A stretch of DNA of 64,000 bases from Paraconiothyrium sp. Pb-2020 (GCA_022419385.1 JAJUBI010000002.1:4836001-4900000), one strand, 5' to 3'. Positions 34,226-45,542 are shown, counted from the stretch's first letter. Notes: generated by a model not told the origin, from the letters alone. Numbers and translations are program-made.

Positions 34226-34291
34226 CCCTTTCCGAAAGACGAAAGATTGGGAGAGGCGCGAATTTGTTGATGAAAGGGGTGGGCGACAGGG
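34226..34291. promoter_or_regulatory. 66-bp head-to-head intergenic space SOM1 / XRCC2-like
   Basis: The whole space between two divergent ATGs is 66 bp, so transcription start sites must lie here or overlap the opposing gene. A shared bidirectional promoter is inferred. Confidence 0.55.
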
Positions 34292-35480
34292 ATGGCGGAT
34301 GCAGGTGGGGCGGAGAGACTGGGTGTGAGGTTGCTGGGTGAGGTTGAGGAGTGTGGGTTGGGCGAGGTGCGTATATGTCCCCAACATCATCATACAACAT
34401 TAATCATGCTGAACAGTAGTAGCTTCTCACTTCCCTACGAACACTCATCCTTCCGTCTGAACAAAGCAAAACGTTCAATATCCCGGAACTCGACGCTTTA
34501 CTACCTACACCACAGCCCGCTCCACCAATTCAGATACAGCAACAACACCATCCGCGCTCCGACGACGACACTTGGGATCCCAACCCGCAGCCTCCCCGCA
34601 TCGAGCCTTACCAAGTGATACCAGGGAAGAAAAAAGGCCCCCACATCCTCGAACTCATCTCCCCCCTCACACCCACCACCCCTCCCCCTCCGGAAAAACC
34701 TCCCTCCTCCACCTCATAATCACACACGCCATCCTGCCACCCACCCTCTCCAGCGTCCACCTCTCCGGCCTCAACGCCTCCGTCATCCTCCTCGACCCCC
34801 TGCAGCACTTCTCCATCCCCTTCCTCGCAACAACAGCTCTAACACACATCGCATCCTGCTTCACGTCCTCCGGCCGCGACGCCACGGCCCCAACCGTGCA
34901 GAAAGACATTACGCAGTGTGTGAAAAACGCTTTAACTCACGTGCACATTTTCCAGCCCGCGAGTTGGGACGGTTTACTCTGCACCCTTCGCCAGCTAGAA
35001 AGCTATCTCTTCGACGGCACGAGGCATGCCTCGCGGCACAGAGCTGTGCATTCCATCATCTTAGACGATGTAGATGCTTTTCTCCCCGCTGTTCGTGAGC
35101 GCGTGCCGGTGGCGTGGGGTGGGAATGCGGTGAGCGCTGCGTCTGCGTTGTTGACGCGCGAGCTGGAGAAGCTGGCTTCGGGGTTCTCTTGTGCGGTTGT
35201 TACGGCGGGACGGTCTAGCGCGCCGGGTGGGTTCAGACCAGGCATGCCGCTGAGCTGGCCGGGGAATATGCAGCTTACGCGACTGGCGGTGAGGCGCGTT
35301 GAGGTGCTGAAGTTTGCGCCGGGGATCAGTGTGCAGGAGGCGGAGGTGGAGCGGAGCCAGCGCTGGGAGGTGGTGCAGAGGGGACGGTTTGAGGCGTGGA
35401 AGGTTGGACAGGGCCGCGATGGGGAGGGGTTTGTGTTTAGGGTTGGGCGCGGGGTGACTATTGAGGCAGATGAGAGGTGA
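34292..35480 (+). CDS. XRCC2-like RAD51 paralogue with an apparent frameshift
   Basis: Exon 1 34292-34366 encodes LGVRLLGEVEECGLGE; the intron 34367-34422 has a CTGAAC branch site and an AGTAG end; exon 2 continues LLTSLRTLILPSEQSKTF and later KKKGPHILELISPLTP. That frame (codon starts at 34423+3n) then runs out of register within the C-rich stretch at about 34660-34690, while the frame one base back reads PSGKTSLLHLIITHAILP (Walker A) and HSIILDDVDAFLP (Walker B) to the stop at 35480. Total about 377 aa. XRCC2-type proteins act in homologous recombination. Either a base is missing from the assembled C-run or the gene is damaged; no GT-AG intron fits. The downstream frame has no ATG before Walker A. 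Confidence 0.72.
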
Positions 35481-35831
35481 GAATGAGCGAGATGGGTATG
35501 TGTTGTGGTCTGAGGCTTCAGAGGGAGAGACGATACCATGTTGCGACGATCATGGCGATATATGACGGTAGATGATATGCTGATATGCTTCGCATTCGAA
35601 TAATTGGTATGATACAGAAGTACAGGCTTCCTTCCCAGCCCGTGAACGCGTACAATGCAGGTCCTTTGTGGCCTCATATCGTACACTTATGTTCCGAATC
35701 CTCTTTATACAATGCCAGAATGTTTGCCCAGCCAACGATGTACAGCATTCCTCTCATTGAGACATCTCCCTCATTGTCTCTAGTCCCCCCTTTGTGGTTC
35801 AGGTGCCGCTCAGACTAAGTCCAATGCCGCA
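35481..35831. other. convergent 3' region, XRCC2-like / mL58
   Basis: 351 bp with no gene seen. Confidence 0.45.
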
Positions 35832-36491
35832 TCACGCATCCCTCCCCCAAAGCTCCTTCCTCCTTTCTCTCTCATGCCTCGCCTCCCTCCTCCTCTCACC
35901 CCACCTATTCCTGGCCCTCTCATGCTCCCTGCTCACCTTCTCCGCCTTCTCCACGTTCTTCGCAACCATGCCCACGAAAAACTGGCTGCAACCGAACTTC
36001 TCCGCCAGCCTTACTCGCGTCCACCGCACGGGGTCTTCCGCCCGCAAGCGCTGTATCTCCTTGATGTCGACGTCCGTGAGATGGTACTTTTTCTCGTAAG
36101 GTTGACGAACGGGTGGAGGGAGATTTGTCGAAGGTTTAGGCGGAAGCAGGGATGATGTGGAGAGCGGTGTGCCAGGGGCCGCGATGGGAGATGTAGCTGT
36201 GCGGTGTGCGCGTTGCGTACTCGTCGACAAGAAACTCGCATACAGCGCTCTTCTCCTGTCGTTCTGCGGGAGGAACTTCAGGGGTGTGTGGTAAGCGCTG
36301 GGCGCCGACGAAGGCGGATTAAATATAATAGTCGGTTCCGGACGATTGGGTGTGTATGAGGGAGCTTGCTGGACGGTGAGCAGCTTCTTGTGTCGGCGCG
36401 TGGTGGATTCGTGACGGCATTGGACGCGAGGGAGGAGGGAGGGCTGTCGTATGCCGGTGCTTATCCGCACGGCGGATTTACATGTCGACAT
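35832..36491 (-). CDS. MRPL20: mitochondrial large-subunit ribosomal protein mL58 (MRPL20)
   Basis: Single-exon 219-aa protein from the ATG at 36491 (MSTCKSAVR); the preceding in-frame codon run begins only with TTG. The N-terminus is Arg/Ser-rich and lacks acids, as in a mitochondrial presequence. The diagnostic region is YHLTDVDIKEIQRLRAEDP, then RWTRVRLAEKFGCSQFFVGM, followed by a strongly basic helical tail with many Arg, Glu and His. This matches fungal MRPL20/mL58, a structural protein of the large mitoribosomal subunit. Confidence 0.85.
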   Translation of the reverse strand: MSTCKSAVRISTGIRQPSLLPRVQCRHESTTRRHKKLLTVQQAPSYTPNRPEPTIIFNPPSSAPSAYHTPLKFLPQNDRRRALYASFLSTSTQRAHRTATSPIAAPGTPLSTSSLLPPKPSTNLPPPVRQPYEKKYHLTDVDIKEIQRLRAEDPVRWTRVRLAEKFGCSQFFVGMVAKNVEKAEKVSREHERARNRWGERRREARHERERRKELWGRDA

Positions 36492-36892
36492 TGTGGGTTG
36501 AAGGAGCGGATGGTAATTGCCCAATGGATGGGGATGGTCGCGCGTGAGGGAAGGGATGGAAAGATTTAGTCGGGGCTAGTTGTTCCGACCCGGGCGTGCT
36601 GATTGGTCTGTGCAGTTGCCCTTCACTATCACCTGTCATCGACGGCTTTTAAAATAGTTCGACTATTACCCGATTAGGCAATTTGAACATGCTGGCTCCC
36701 ATCTCTCCCGGATGTGAGATACAAAACCAGACTTATGTGAAATGATCAAAGCACATTGGGCCGCACCAGTTCAAATTGTCATCACGTTGCTTTTGTACGA
36801 CATATCACATTCATCAAAACGCACGTTAGGGTATAATTTTGATTTATTTGATCGTGGTATTATAGCGTATCTAGACGCGACGCTTTCGCCTT
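36492..36892. other. intergenic, mL58 promoter and dipeptidase 3' side
   Basis: 401 bp, AT-rich toward the dipeptidase stop. No gene seen. Confidence 0.45.
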
Positions 36893-38614
36893 CTAGTTAC
36901 GCTTCAGCTCGCCTGCAACGTAGTGCAGGTACGCTCCAAGAAGCTTTGTTCCCTCAATATAGTTTCGCTTGTCAAGCTTCTCGTTGATAGAGTGTGCGGC
37001 ATCGGTTGAGCTACCCATGGGCAGCAACAGGACGTTCTTGCCCAGCTCCTCCTGGAAAGTGAGGGTGACCGGGATGCTGCCTCCTTCCCTCGTCATGTCT
37101 GGCTTGACGCCGAAGACGCGCTCGACGGCCTTCGCCGCAGCGGTGTAATTCGGGTGGTTCGGGTCCTCAACCCACCACTTCCCGCAGTGTACAATGTGGA
37201 ACTTGAATGTGTTCTTTGAGTTGAGCTTCTTAAACTCCTCGTTGACGTGCTTCTCAACGAGCTGGGTGACGGTGTCGATCTCCATATTTGGCACTGTTCG
37301 GATGGAGAACTTGCCAATGACTTTGGCCGGAATGACAGTCTTTGCACCAGGAGTGTAGAAAGCACCCTCGATGCCGTGAAGCGAGAGCGAAGGGTAGCGC
37401 ATCTTGGCCTTCAGCGAGTCCTCCTTATTGTCGTAGATCGAGACCTTGCTGCCCAGCGACTGGTGCAAATCGTCCATTGTGAAAGCGATGGGAGGGTAAA
37501 GCGCCGCTTCCGCGTCGGTAAGGGGCGCTACAAGGTCTTGGATACCTTCAATGAGAATCTTGCCGTTAGGGTCGACAAGCGAGTTCATGATGCGAACCAA
37601 GTCGGTCATAGGCTCGTGAGTCAAACCACCGTAAACACCGGAGTGGAGATCCTGTCCGGGTCCTGAAATCTCGATTGCGTAGTAGTTGCAGCCACGGACA
37701 CCGTAGGTTAGGCATGGCTTCTCAGTGCCTAACCAGTAGTTGTCTGAGATGCACACAACATCGGCATCCTTGAAGAACTTCTTGGCTTCTGCGCGGATAG
37801 TGTCGTCCAGGCCCTCTGAACCGTTCTCCTCCATACCCTCAAAGCACATGATCAGGTTGACCGGAAGCTCCACGCCCGCCTTTTGATGTGCCTCGATCGC
37901 GTTAAGCCAACCCAGAACAGGACCCTTGTCGTCGGTGGCACCACGTCCATACATGCGGTCCTTCTCGTCGATGCTCAGCGTAAACGGGTCGGTCGACCAT
38001 CCGTCTGACTTCTGCGCGGGTTGTACGTCATAGTGGCCGTAGACGAGGACGTTGGGCTTCTTGGGGTCGTCGCCGTAGCGGCCTAGCAGGCATGGCGGAA
38101 GGTTGAGGTGCTCACGGCCAGGCTGCTTGCCAAGTTCGCGAAGCTCAACGGTGCCACCGAGGGCCTTGATCTGGTCTGCGAGCCAATGGCCCATCTACGA
38201 TGCGTGTCAGCATCAAGCTGAGAGTGCCTTCTTTTGCACCACAGAAAGGAGTATGCGCACCTTGACAACATCTGGCCTCCTCTCATCTTCAGAGCTGATA
38301 CTAGGGATAGCCACAGCCTCCCTCAACCTCTCGATGAACTGGTCTTGAAGGCTATCTACCTGCTTGAAGAAAGGGTCTAGGTGCGCCATATTGTCGAAAG
38401 GTTTGTACAGGTAGGGCCAAACAGGCTTGTCAGATGGTGTGACTGAGGTGGAAGAGAATGCGCGAGAAGGTGGCAGGCGACGTGCGGTTACCTGCGGTGC
38501 CTGCGGCAGAGAGCGTATACGACGTAGAACGAATAGGGAAGGTGGAGGTGAATTCGGTGCTCGATGCAGGAAGGTGCGAAAGAGGGGCACAACCGCGGTG
38601 CCAGAGCGGGGCAT
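36893..38614 (-). CDS. M20 metallopeptidase, cytosolic non-specific dipeptidase (DUG1/CNDP2-like)
   Basis: Exons 38261-38614 and 36893-38194 (66-nt intron, GTGCGC...CGTAG) give 551 aa from 38614, or 476 aa from the ATG at 38389, the usual family length. Metal-site residues are seen in VYGHYDVQPAQ, GRGATDDKGPVLGW, FEGMEENGSEG, CISDNYW and STDAAHSINEK. Related enzymes hydrolyse Cys-Gly in glutathione breakdown and other dipeptides. The 75-residue extension before MAHLDPFFKQV is rich in Arg, Ser and Pro, almost free of acidic residues, and has a RAFSSTS cleavage-like site, so mitochondrial plus cytosolic forms from two starts are inferred. The gene has no overlap with neighbours. Confidence 0.9.
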
Positions 38615-39395
38615 TTTGTGGCACACGCGCGGGCAGTGGCAGAGGAACGAACGTCACCCGCAGCCGTTTGACAGATCTTCAGGCGATGGCCCAAGCTTCT
38701 AGAAACCACGCCCGCCCCAGCAAAGTCACTACTTATGTGCTCATGGTCGATGCTTATTCCAAGAAGTAAAATGTTTTTCGTCATTAATTTACATATTTCT
38801 TGTGACATGTGGTAGGAATGACTTGCTGGTCTTACCAGCGTGAACATCATACCCACCTTATCGTCAGCAAATTATGTCCTCGATAATTGGCTCTATTACC
38901 AGAACTTAAAGGTAGATTCACTGGTGGTGTTCAAAATTTCTAGTTCAATCCTCAGGAAATCTTATTTCGTACGGGGACTATGCCCTCGACTGACCTTCTG
39001 ACATGTTCTGTACGTGACTGATATTTTAGGATCCTGGACTGCTACAACTCATTAGGAGACGTAACAATCTTGAACTAATCAAGGTCATACAGCGTAGGTG
39101 GGCATGAACATGTGGATATCATTATGCCTGTAAGCCAAAAGTTCTCTTATAGCTACAGTAAATGTCCTCTAATTACACTGAACTTCCGGTGGACATGCCT
39201 CATATTGCCATGGTGATAAGATGACCCAAGGTCGATGCGTGGACTATACGATGCAGCTGCTCAAACCATGGTCTAGTAATACACGGGGTATGAACGCAAC
39301 GAGTGCTTCAAGAGAATCGGAAAGAGAATTAGACCCATAAGGCAGAGGTGTCAAACAAAAGCAAAAACAGCAATCCACCACCACCTGAAACCGTA
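38615..39395. other. intergenic, no gene seen
   Basis: 781 bp, AT-rich, between two minus-strand genes. No frame over 60 codons with a motif apart from upstream extension of the dipeptidase frame. Confidence 0.5.
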
Positions 39396-42384
39396 CTATG
39401 ACCGCGTCTGCGTTGGACTGAGAGGTTCCTCGCGAGTAGTTGGTGGCTGCTCATGAGGCAATCTTGGTGTATCGTCGAGCTCGTCGCCTGTGCCGTCAGA
39501 CCCGAAATTCGGCGCAACGAATAGCGGCATATCGGCTGGTGTTCGAGCAGCCGTATCTTCCTTGTTTTCAGGTTTTGCAAGGGCGAAGTAGCCGTGAGAT
39601 GGTTTGGGCGGGTTCGCCAAGACTTTGGTAGTGCCCTTATTTGTATCTTCCGGTGCACCCGAAGAACTCGCGAAGTCTTTTGCGTCCGTTCCGCTCATAG
39701 CTGGTCCACTTGAGCTCACAATAGGCGGATCAGATGGCTGTGCCTTGGCAGAGTGGTTTGATGGAGGGCCTAAGTCAACAGAATGTTCTGGCAGCTTTCT
39801 GAGGGGTGCCTTCGGATGATTGGGACTCTTCAAGTGTTCGAATTCGATGAGCGAGGATCGTCGTAGCTGCTCGAGCCTCTCTTCTGGGTTCTTTAATGCG
39901 AAGTCGAGTCAGCTCATGCGAAAATCTTAAATGATGATATGCACACTCAGTACAGGAATTCAATGCAATCCTGTAGCAAAACTGGAAGCAACAGAGGCAG
40001 AAGATGGAGGTGGATCAAAACCAGGAGTGTGTGGGTGGGTGTCGAGAAGCTTTGGGTCAGTCAAAGACATGAGAGGCACTCCATGAGAGCTCACACCGTT
40101 CCTAGGGTGGGGCTTGGGTGGAGCGGGCGATGACGTTGTGTTGTGCAATTCTGACGCGACCGCAGCTGGTCGCGTTTTCTGGATTTTTCTATGCGTCTTG
40201 GCTGGCAGAACCGTAATCGGGTGAGTCTCAACGGATTGGGAAGTGACGATTCGAAGAGGAGGCGCGGTCTTCTCGACAGGAACGGAGGATGCAGGCAACT
40301 CGCGAGAACGACGAAAAACTGAAGCGCTGACAGAGGAAAATCCACATTGAGGACATACCCAATCTTGTTGATCTGGAACACCCTCCGCTTGAGGTAGCTC
40401 CCCTTGCTCGTCCCTCTCTTCGCCCCAGAACGTGGGGCGCGCAACAGGCGCAGGGGTGACCGGGAGGCTCGGTCGTTCGACTGCGGACGGGAAATCAGTG
40501 AGGATGAGACTCTCGCGGCGCTCTTTACGGCTCATGATGGGCGACGAGACCTCTTCGGCTGCTGGGCTCAAGATTTTCGGTTTCCCTCGTCGGGATTGCG
40601 ACTCCATGATTGCTCGTACGTACGTTTCGATTCCGGGTACGCTATCCCATGCATTAGTATTGTTCTGCTGGAAGTCCTGCCATTGTTGGTCAGCAGTCTT
40701 CGGAGAAGAGACGCGTTCAGGGCTATTGTGCCCAGGCGCTACTACTTCTTCAGACATGGTCTCTTCCTCATCATAATGCACAGTAGAAAATGGATGTTCC
40801 CCTGGGGTTCCAAAAGCCGTAGACGGACTTATTGTGATCGTGGGCGTCGGCGGCGTTGGCTCGGGGGGTGGAAGGTCTTCGGCGAATACACGAGTGGGCT
40901 TGGGGCGGTCACGCTCGCGCTCCCACGGAAAGATGGGTTTCGGTGGCTCCGCAGGCTTGGGTTTGTCTTCTGGTATCTGATACCACATATCCTTGGGAGG
41001 CTCAGGGTAGGCGTGGGGTGCTTTGAACAACTCGCGACTGTCGCTAAACGTGTACTGCTCGGTTGGGAAATTCGCGGCCTCTGGTTTGGATTCGGATGGC
41101 GGTTCGAACCTAGACGCATTAGGGAATACACATGGATGTGAATAAAGATGCGAAAGTAAACTCACCGAGTAGCGTCCCATTCCATCTCCGGTGCCGAGAA
41201 CCTGCGCTGTTGCGAGGTCGGGGTCGGCTCTGTTAAACCTTGGTCAATATTCTCCGCGGCTTCTCCGGGTTCAGTGAGGGGCATCTCAGTGCTTGTGGTA
41301 GGGGCTTCGGACTCAACTACAGTCTGGGGTGTGGAAGCACTATGCTGGGCAGGTGTGTCACTGGAGACGGCACCCTTCTCACCATGCACATTTTGATGAG
41401 CTACCGCTGAAGAGCGATGCTCTGCTTCCTTACCTGTACCAGATGTAGGGGCAGCCGAAGCTTCCTTGAGATGCCTGTCATGCACGGCCCACCAACGAGC
41501 CTGTAGCTCGTTGTAGACGCCGTACCCGCCAGGGCCATTGCGCCCAACCTTCCACGGCTTGTCTTTGCCAATGAAGTGGACAGCACTGATGTCGCGTTTG
41601 TAGTATCGGTATGCGGGCTCCCATTGATATTGAGCATTCGGGGTCGTGTTATATGTGAACCTCAAGCGATGCCAATTGCGATGTTCGAAATACTGGTTTA
41701 GCAAACCCTGATCGGCGCCGTCAAAGCTGTCGCCGCTGGAGGCCATGGTATGCAGCGCCCAGTATTCGCCCATGTCGGGAGTGAGGACCATTACACCGGT
41801 ATTGAAAGCGTCCGGCCAGCCGACATCAGGTGCAGCGGCAAAGGGTGCGTCGATGTCAAAAAGCTCGTCCAAAGCGCGCAATGCTACCACGTCCGCATCC
41901 AAATATATAATCTTGCGAAAGCGTGTCTGTCGCCATAATGCAATCTTGGTAAAGGCGTAGAGGAGGTCCGGGCGGCCCATCAAGTACAAATTGGCGGGAG
42001 TACGGTTGCGTATACGGTCGACGGGGATCACAAAGTCATATAGCGCCTTCAGCTCGGTTATGGTGTCAGCGGATAGCGTGTCCAGCGTAACAAGAACAGC
42101 CAGCTTCTTCTTGGTGCCAGCATCGCGTAAAGAATGTGCAAGAACTGCGGCTCCTTTTTCAAACTGTCAGCGATACACCATCCTTCACTCGAGTGTGGAA
42201 TAGTCGCTGCCGGCGCATGGGAGACCCGCAAGTGTGATGTTGTGGACGAGGGTGTAGGAACTGGAGAGGGCATACCTGGCAGATAGGAATCGCTCATGAG
42301 GAGCTGCAAGGCGGTTAGCTCGCGTGCTTTGTGCGACCTGTGAGAACTTACCGTGCAATAGACGTCCTCCAAAGGTCTCGCCAT
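39396..42384 (-). CDS. glycogenin (glycosyltransferase family 8)
   Basis: Exons 42352-42384 (33 nt, MARPLEDVYCT), 42276-42303 (28 nt), 41166-42153, 39960-41109 and a last exon 39396-39890. Introns of 48, 122 and 56 nt are clear. The GT8 domain covers residues 8-250: LLMSDSYLPGAAVLAHSLR, YLMGRPDLLYAFTKI, the DxD motif YLDADVV (D106/D108), GWPDAFNTGVMVL, DQGLLNQYF and AVHFIGKDKPW. Glycogenin self-glucosylates a Tyr and primes glycogen synthesis. A long Pro/Ser/Glu-rich region follows, and the last exon has NPEERLEQLRRSSLIEFEHL, a conserved fungal C-terminal feature. The junction between 39890 and 39960 is unresolved: the exon ending at 39960 has a TGA and no phase-matching strong donor. Confidence 0.88.
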
Positions 42385-43577
42385 GTTGAGGGAAGACTAT
42401 GAGGCCCAAAGGCTGCAAAGCTCAGTTACTGGGAGGGTCAATTGAAGGGCACAAGACTGCCAGGTAACGAGGCGGCAAAGTTGGAGGGCGCGTGGTAGCT
42501 TTCCCCGCAGCGACGACGTACGATCGGCGCGACTTCACGGACGCACCTATACCGAGTCCGCAACCAAACAACGTGCAGGAGCGTGCGTCGCTTAAGCAAA
42601 TTTCATAGTCACAGCACAGGAAGCTGTAGGTGATGGAGAGAGATGCTCCAATAGCTCAATTGATGGTCAACTCCCACAAGTTGGGCTGCTGAGAGGGAAA
42701 TGAGTGCTTCTCGATGTTTTCCTGCATCATCCCGAATGGCGTGGGACGGGCGCACGAGCTGGAGCTTGGGCCCGCAGGAGCCACTGCGATGCCTGATGTG
42801 GCAGTAGCGCCCTTGGAACGGGAAAGGCGCGCGCCGCTCGACCCGCAGTGCTTGCGCTTTGCGTCATCTTCAGTTCACGCACAACGACATGTTCAACTTC
42901 ACACTTCACATCGAGCCTCGACGCGAATGCTGGTTCACTTATTTCTATGCCGCCCATACTTCGGTGATCAGTGACAAGGTCGACAGTGCACACTTTTGCA
43001 CATGACCAACGCTAAACATGGGACGTTGCAGTTCTCGCTTGCAATGGTGCACAGCGGCAGGTTATCATGGCTTTTGTCAGCGCCCAATCTCCAAAGATTA
43101 TAGGTGCATTCAATGGCCCGTACATCCGCACCTTGATGCGCACATATATCGACTTCGGAGAAATTCGAGTCGGAGACAGCTAACCCTACAAGATTAAAAT
43201 GGTACATACATTGACCATGGTATACACAACAGCTGCACCGCTCGATTGAAGGCACTACCAGAAGATTTCTCCCGGCGAGAATTTACGTGCTTCCTGTGTC
43301 GCTCGCGTTGTGGACTCAGACGAAACATCACAAACAGAACATTCACTTATGCTGCAGAACAAAGGACGCCATTGGTTGGCATCAGCTGCGCCTTGCCTCT
43401 TTAGACAAGCGAGGAGCTAACCTTAACCCTGACATCTATGACACCATGCATTCCACTACCGTAGGCTAACCGTCCCAGGCACCGTTTGTTTGCAATTGGC
43501 CTTTACAGAACCGTAACTGCCGCATACCATGCTTCTCTCATCACTGACGTTTCGTTGCTTGAGTCCACATAAGCGCA
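42385..43577. other. glycogenin / photolyase divergent intergenic region
   Basis: 1.2 kb between divergent genes with no supported gene. An out-of-frame ATG at 43529 lies 49 nt before the photolyase start and would open a 67-codon upstream frame overlapping it if transcribed. Confidence 0.45.
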
Positions 43578-45542
43578 ATGCCAAAGCCACGAGTAATCTA
43601 TTGGTTCCGGACCGACCTGCGGCTTCACGACTCGCCAGCCCTCAAAACAGCTTTAGATCTCAAGCCGGAATGTCTCTATCCTATCTGGACATGGGATCCT
43701 CACTACGTGTACCATGCTCGTGTTGGCCCTAACCGCTGGCAATTTCTCTTGGACTGCCAAAACGACCTTTCCAAATCAATCACCAAACTTAATCCCCAGT
43801 CAAAGTTGTTCCTCATTCGCGAAGCCCCTCAAACCCTGTTTCCTAAGCTTTTCAAAGAATGGAAGATTACACATTTAGTCTTTGAAAAAGACACAGATGC
43901 TTACGGACGGGATAGGGATGACAAAGTGAAAGAGCTAGCAAAGGAAGCCGGTGTCGAGGTCATCACCAGACCTGGCCGGACCCTGTACGACTCGGATGAG
44001 CTGGTCAAAGCAAACAACAACAGGCCTACCATGAGTATCAGCCAGGTTCAACATGCAGGAGCGAAAATCGGAGACATTGCACGACCAATACCGGCCCCAA
44101 AGTCACTTCCAAGTCCAGGGACCCCGACTCTTAGCTTCAACCAGCAAAAGCCGGCTAGTAACCCGGATATCAATGCAATCCAGCGCGATGCGGAAGAAAC
44201 GTCATACGACGCCCTAGCGGGCCCGAATAACGACTTCGCTGTTCCCACAATGGAAGAACTCGGCCTTAAACCCGCCACAACACCGCATCGTGGCGGTGAA
44301 ACCATCGGCCTGAAGATGCTCGACGAAATCATCGCGAATGAAGACTATACTGCCACATTCGAGAAGCCAAAGACCGCACCTACAGCCTTCCAACCCCAAG
44401 CAACGACCCTCCTCTCCCCTCATATGCATTTCGGGTCCGTCAGCTGCCGCGAGTTCTACTGGCGTGTGCAGGACGTGGTATCGAAATACAAGGGCAAAGC
44501 CTCACAACCGCCAACCAGTCTCACGGGCCAGCTTCTCTTTCGCGATATGTACTTCGGTGCGCAGGCCGCACTCGGTTACGCGTTCGGCCAAAGCTACAAC
44601 AATCCGCAGTGCCGCTTCATTCCGTGGCATCTTCCCTCAGAAATTGACACCAAGTCTGGTCTCATAACGGGAAAATACCTCGTAGACGATGCCAAAGCAG
44701 AAGTCTTCTTTAAGCGCTGGAAAGAAGGCCGCACAGGATTTCCGTGGATCGATGCCCTGATGAGGCAGCTGAAGCACGAGGGCTGGATACACCACTTGGG
44801 TCGCCATGCTGTGGCCTGTTTTCTCACGCGCGGTGGGTGCTACGTGGACTGGGAACGCGGCGCAGAAGTCTTCGAAGAATGGCTAATCGACCACGAGGCT
44901 GCGTGCAACATCGGCAACTGGCAATGGCTTTCTTGTACAGCTTTCTTTGCACAGTTCTATAGATGCTACAGCCCCATCGCGTTTCCACAGAAATGGGACA
45001 AAGATGGCAACTTCGTCAGGAAGTACGTCCCAGAACTGGAGCATTTCGACAAGAAGTACATCTACGAGCCGTGGAAAGCGCCCATTTTAGACCAGAAGAA
45101 GTGGGGTTGCTTAATCAAGGGAGATGGGACTGAGACTGAGACTGAGACTGAAGACGGAACGTTGAGAACGTATCCAAAGCCGATGCTGGACTTCCCGAAA
45201 CAGAGAGATATTTGTATACAAGGTATGAAAAATGCGTACCATGTTGGGCTTTATGGGAAAAACCCAAAAGTACTGGATGGGACTTGGAGGAAGTTATTCG
45301 AGGATAACGCGGAGGGGCCGACGGAGGGGACCGAAGGGCCTCCAGGAGCTATGGTCGAACATGAGGCTGATAATGCGGATGCTGATGGTGCAGAAGACGG
45401 GGAACATGCAGCACCTCCTAACCCGAAGGTCGAAAAGAAGACTCCCAAGAAGACGACTGAGAAGGGAAAAGGCGCACACAAGAGAGAAGCCAGTCAGTCT
45501 ACGCTGGACGGCATGGTCACCCGTAAGAAGAAGAAAGACTAG
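43578..45542 (+). CDS. (6-4) photolyase / cryptochrome (CryA-like)
   Basis: Single-exon 654-aa protein. The photolyase alpha/beta domain begins VIYWFRTDLRLHDSPAL; the FAD-binding domain includes TTLLSPHMHFGSVSCREFYW, GQLLFRDMYF, GFPWIDALMRQLKHEGWIHH, LGRHAVACFLTRG and GNWQWLSCTAFFAQFYR. The His pair in WIHHLGRH and the NWQWLSC stretch are like (6-4) photolyases and animal-type cryptochromes, not CPD class I or CRY-DASH. It should bind FAD and repair (6-4) photoproducts with blue light, possibly also regulate genes. An insertion at about residues 170-215 is Pro-rich. The tail is long, with a TETETETE run from an ACTGAG repeat and basic clusters (KKTPKKTTEKGKG, RKKKKD) that look like nuclear signals. 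Confidence 0.9.
   Translation: MPKPRVIYWFRTDLRLHDSPALKTALDLKPECLYPIWTWDPHYVYHARVGPNRWQFLLDCQNDLSKSITKLNPQSKLFLIREAPQTLFPKLFKEWKITHLVFEKDTDAYGRDRDDKVKELAKEAGVEVITRPGRTLYDSDELVKANNNRPTMSISQVQHAGAKIGDIARPIPAPKSLPSPGTPTLSFNQQKPASNPDINAIQRDAEETSYDALAGPNNDFAVPTMEELGLKPATTPHRGGETIGLKMLDEIIANEDYTATFEKPKTAPTAFQPQATTLLSPHMHFGSVSCREFYWRVQDVVSKYKGKASQPPTSLTGQLLFRDMYFGAQAALGYAFGQSYNNPQCRFIPWHLPSEIDTKSGLITGKYLVDDAKAEVFFKRWKEGRTGFPWIDALMRQLKHEGWIHHLGRHAVACFLTRGGCYVDWERGAEVFEEWLIDHEAACNIGNWQWLSCTAFFAQFYRCYSPIAFPQKWDKDGNFVRKYVPELEHFDKKYIYEPWKAPILDQKKWGCLIKGDGTETETETEDGTLRTYPKPMLDFPKQRDICIQGMKNAYHVGLYGKNPKVLDGTWRKLFEDNAEGPTEGTEGPPGAMVEHEADNADADGAEDGEHAAPPNPKVEKKTPKKTTEKGKGAHKREASQSTLDGMVTRKKKKD
45128..45150 (+). 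repeat. in-frame ACTGAG hexanucleotide repeat
   Basis: About four copies of ACTGAG inside the photolyase coding sequence produce alternating Thr-Glu. In-frame unit changes would alter length without frameshift. Confidence 0.75.

Noticed and set aside
33768..34400. 210-codon minus-strand frame
   Set aside because: It overlaps SOM1 in another register and extends into XRCC2 exon 1; only the SOM1 reading has conserved motifs.
40404..41141. 245-codon plus-strand frame
   Set aside because: Antisense to the glycogenin Pro/Ser-rich exon, which continues a clear GT8 protein.
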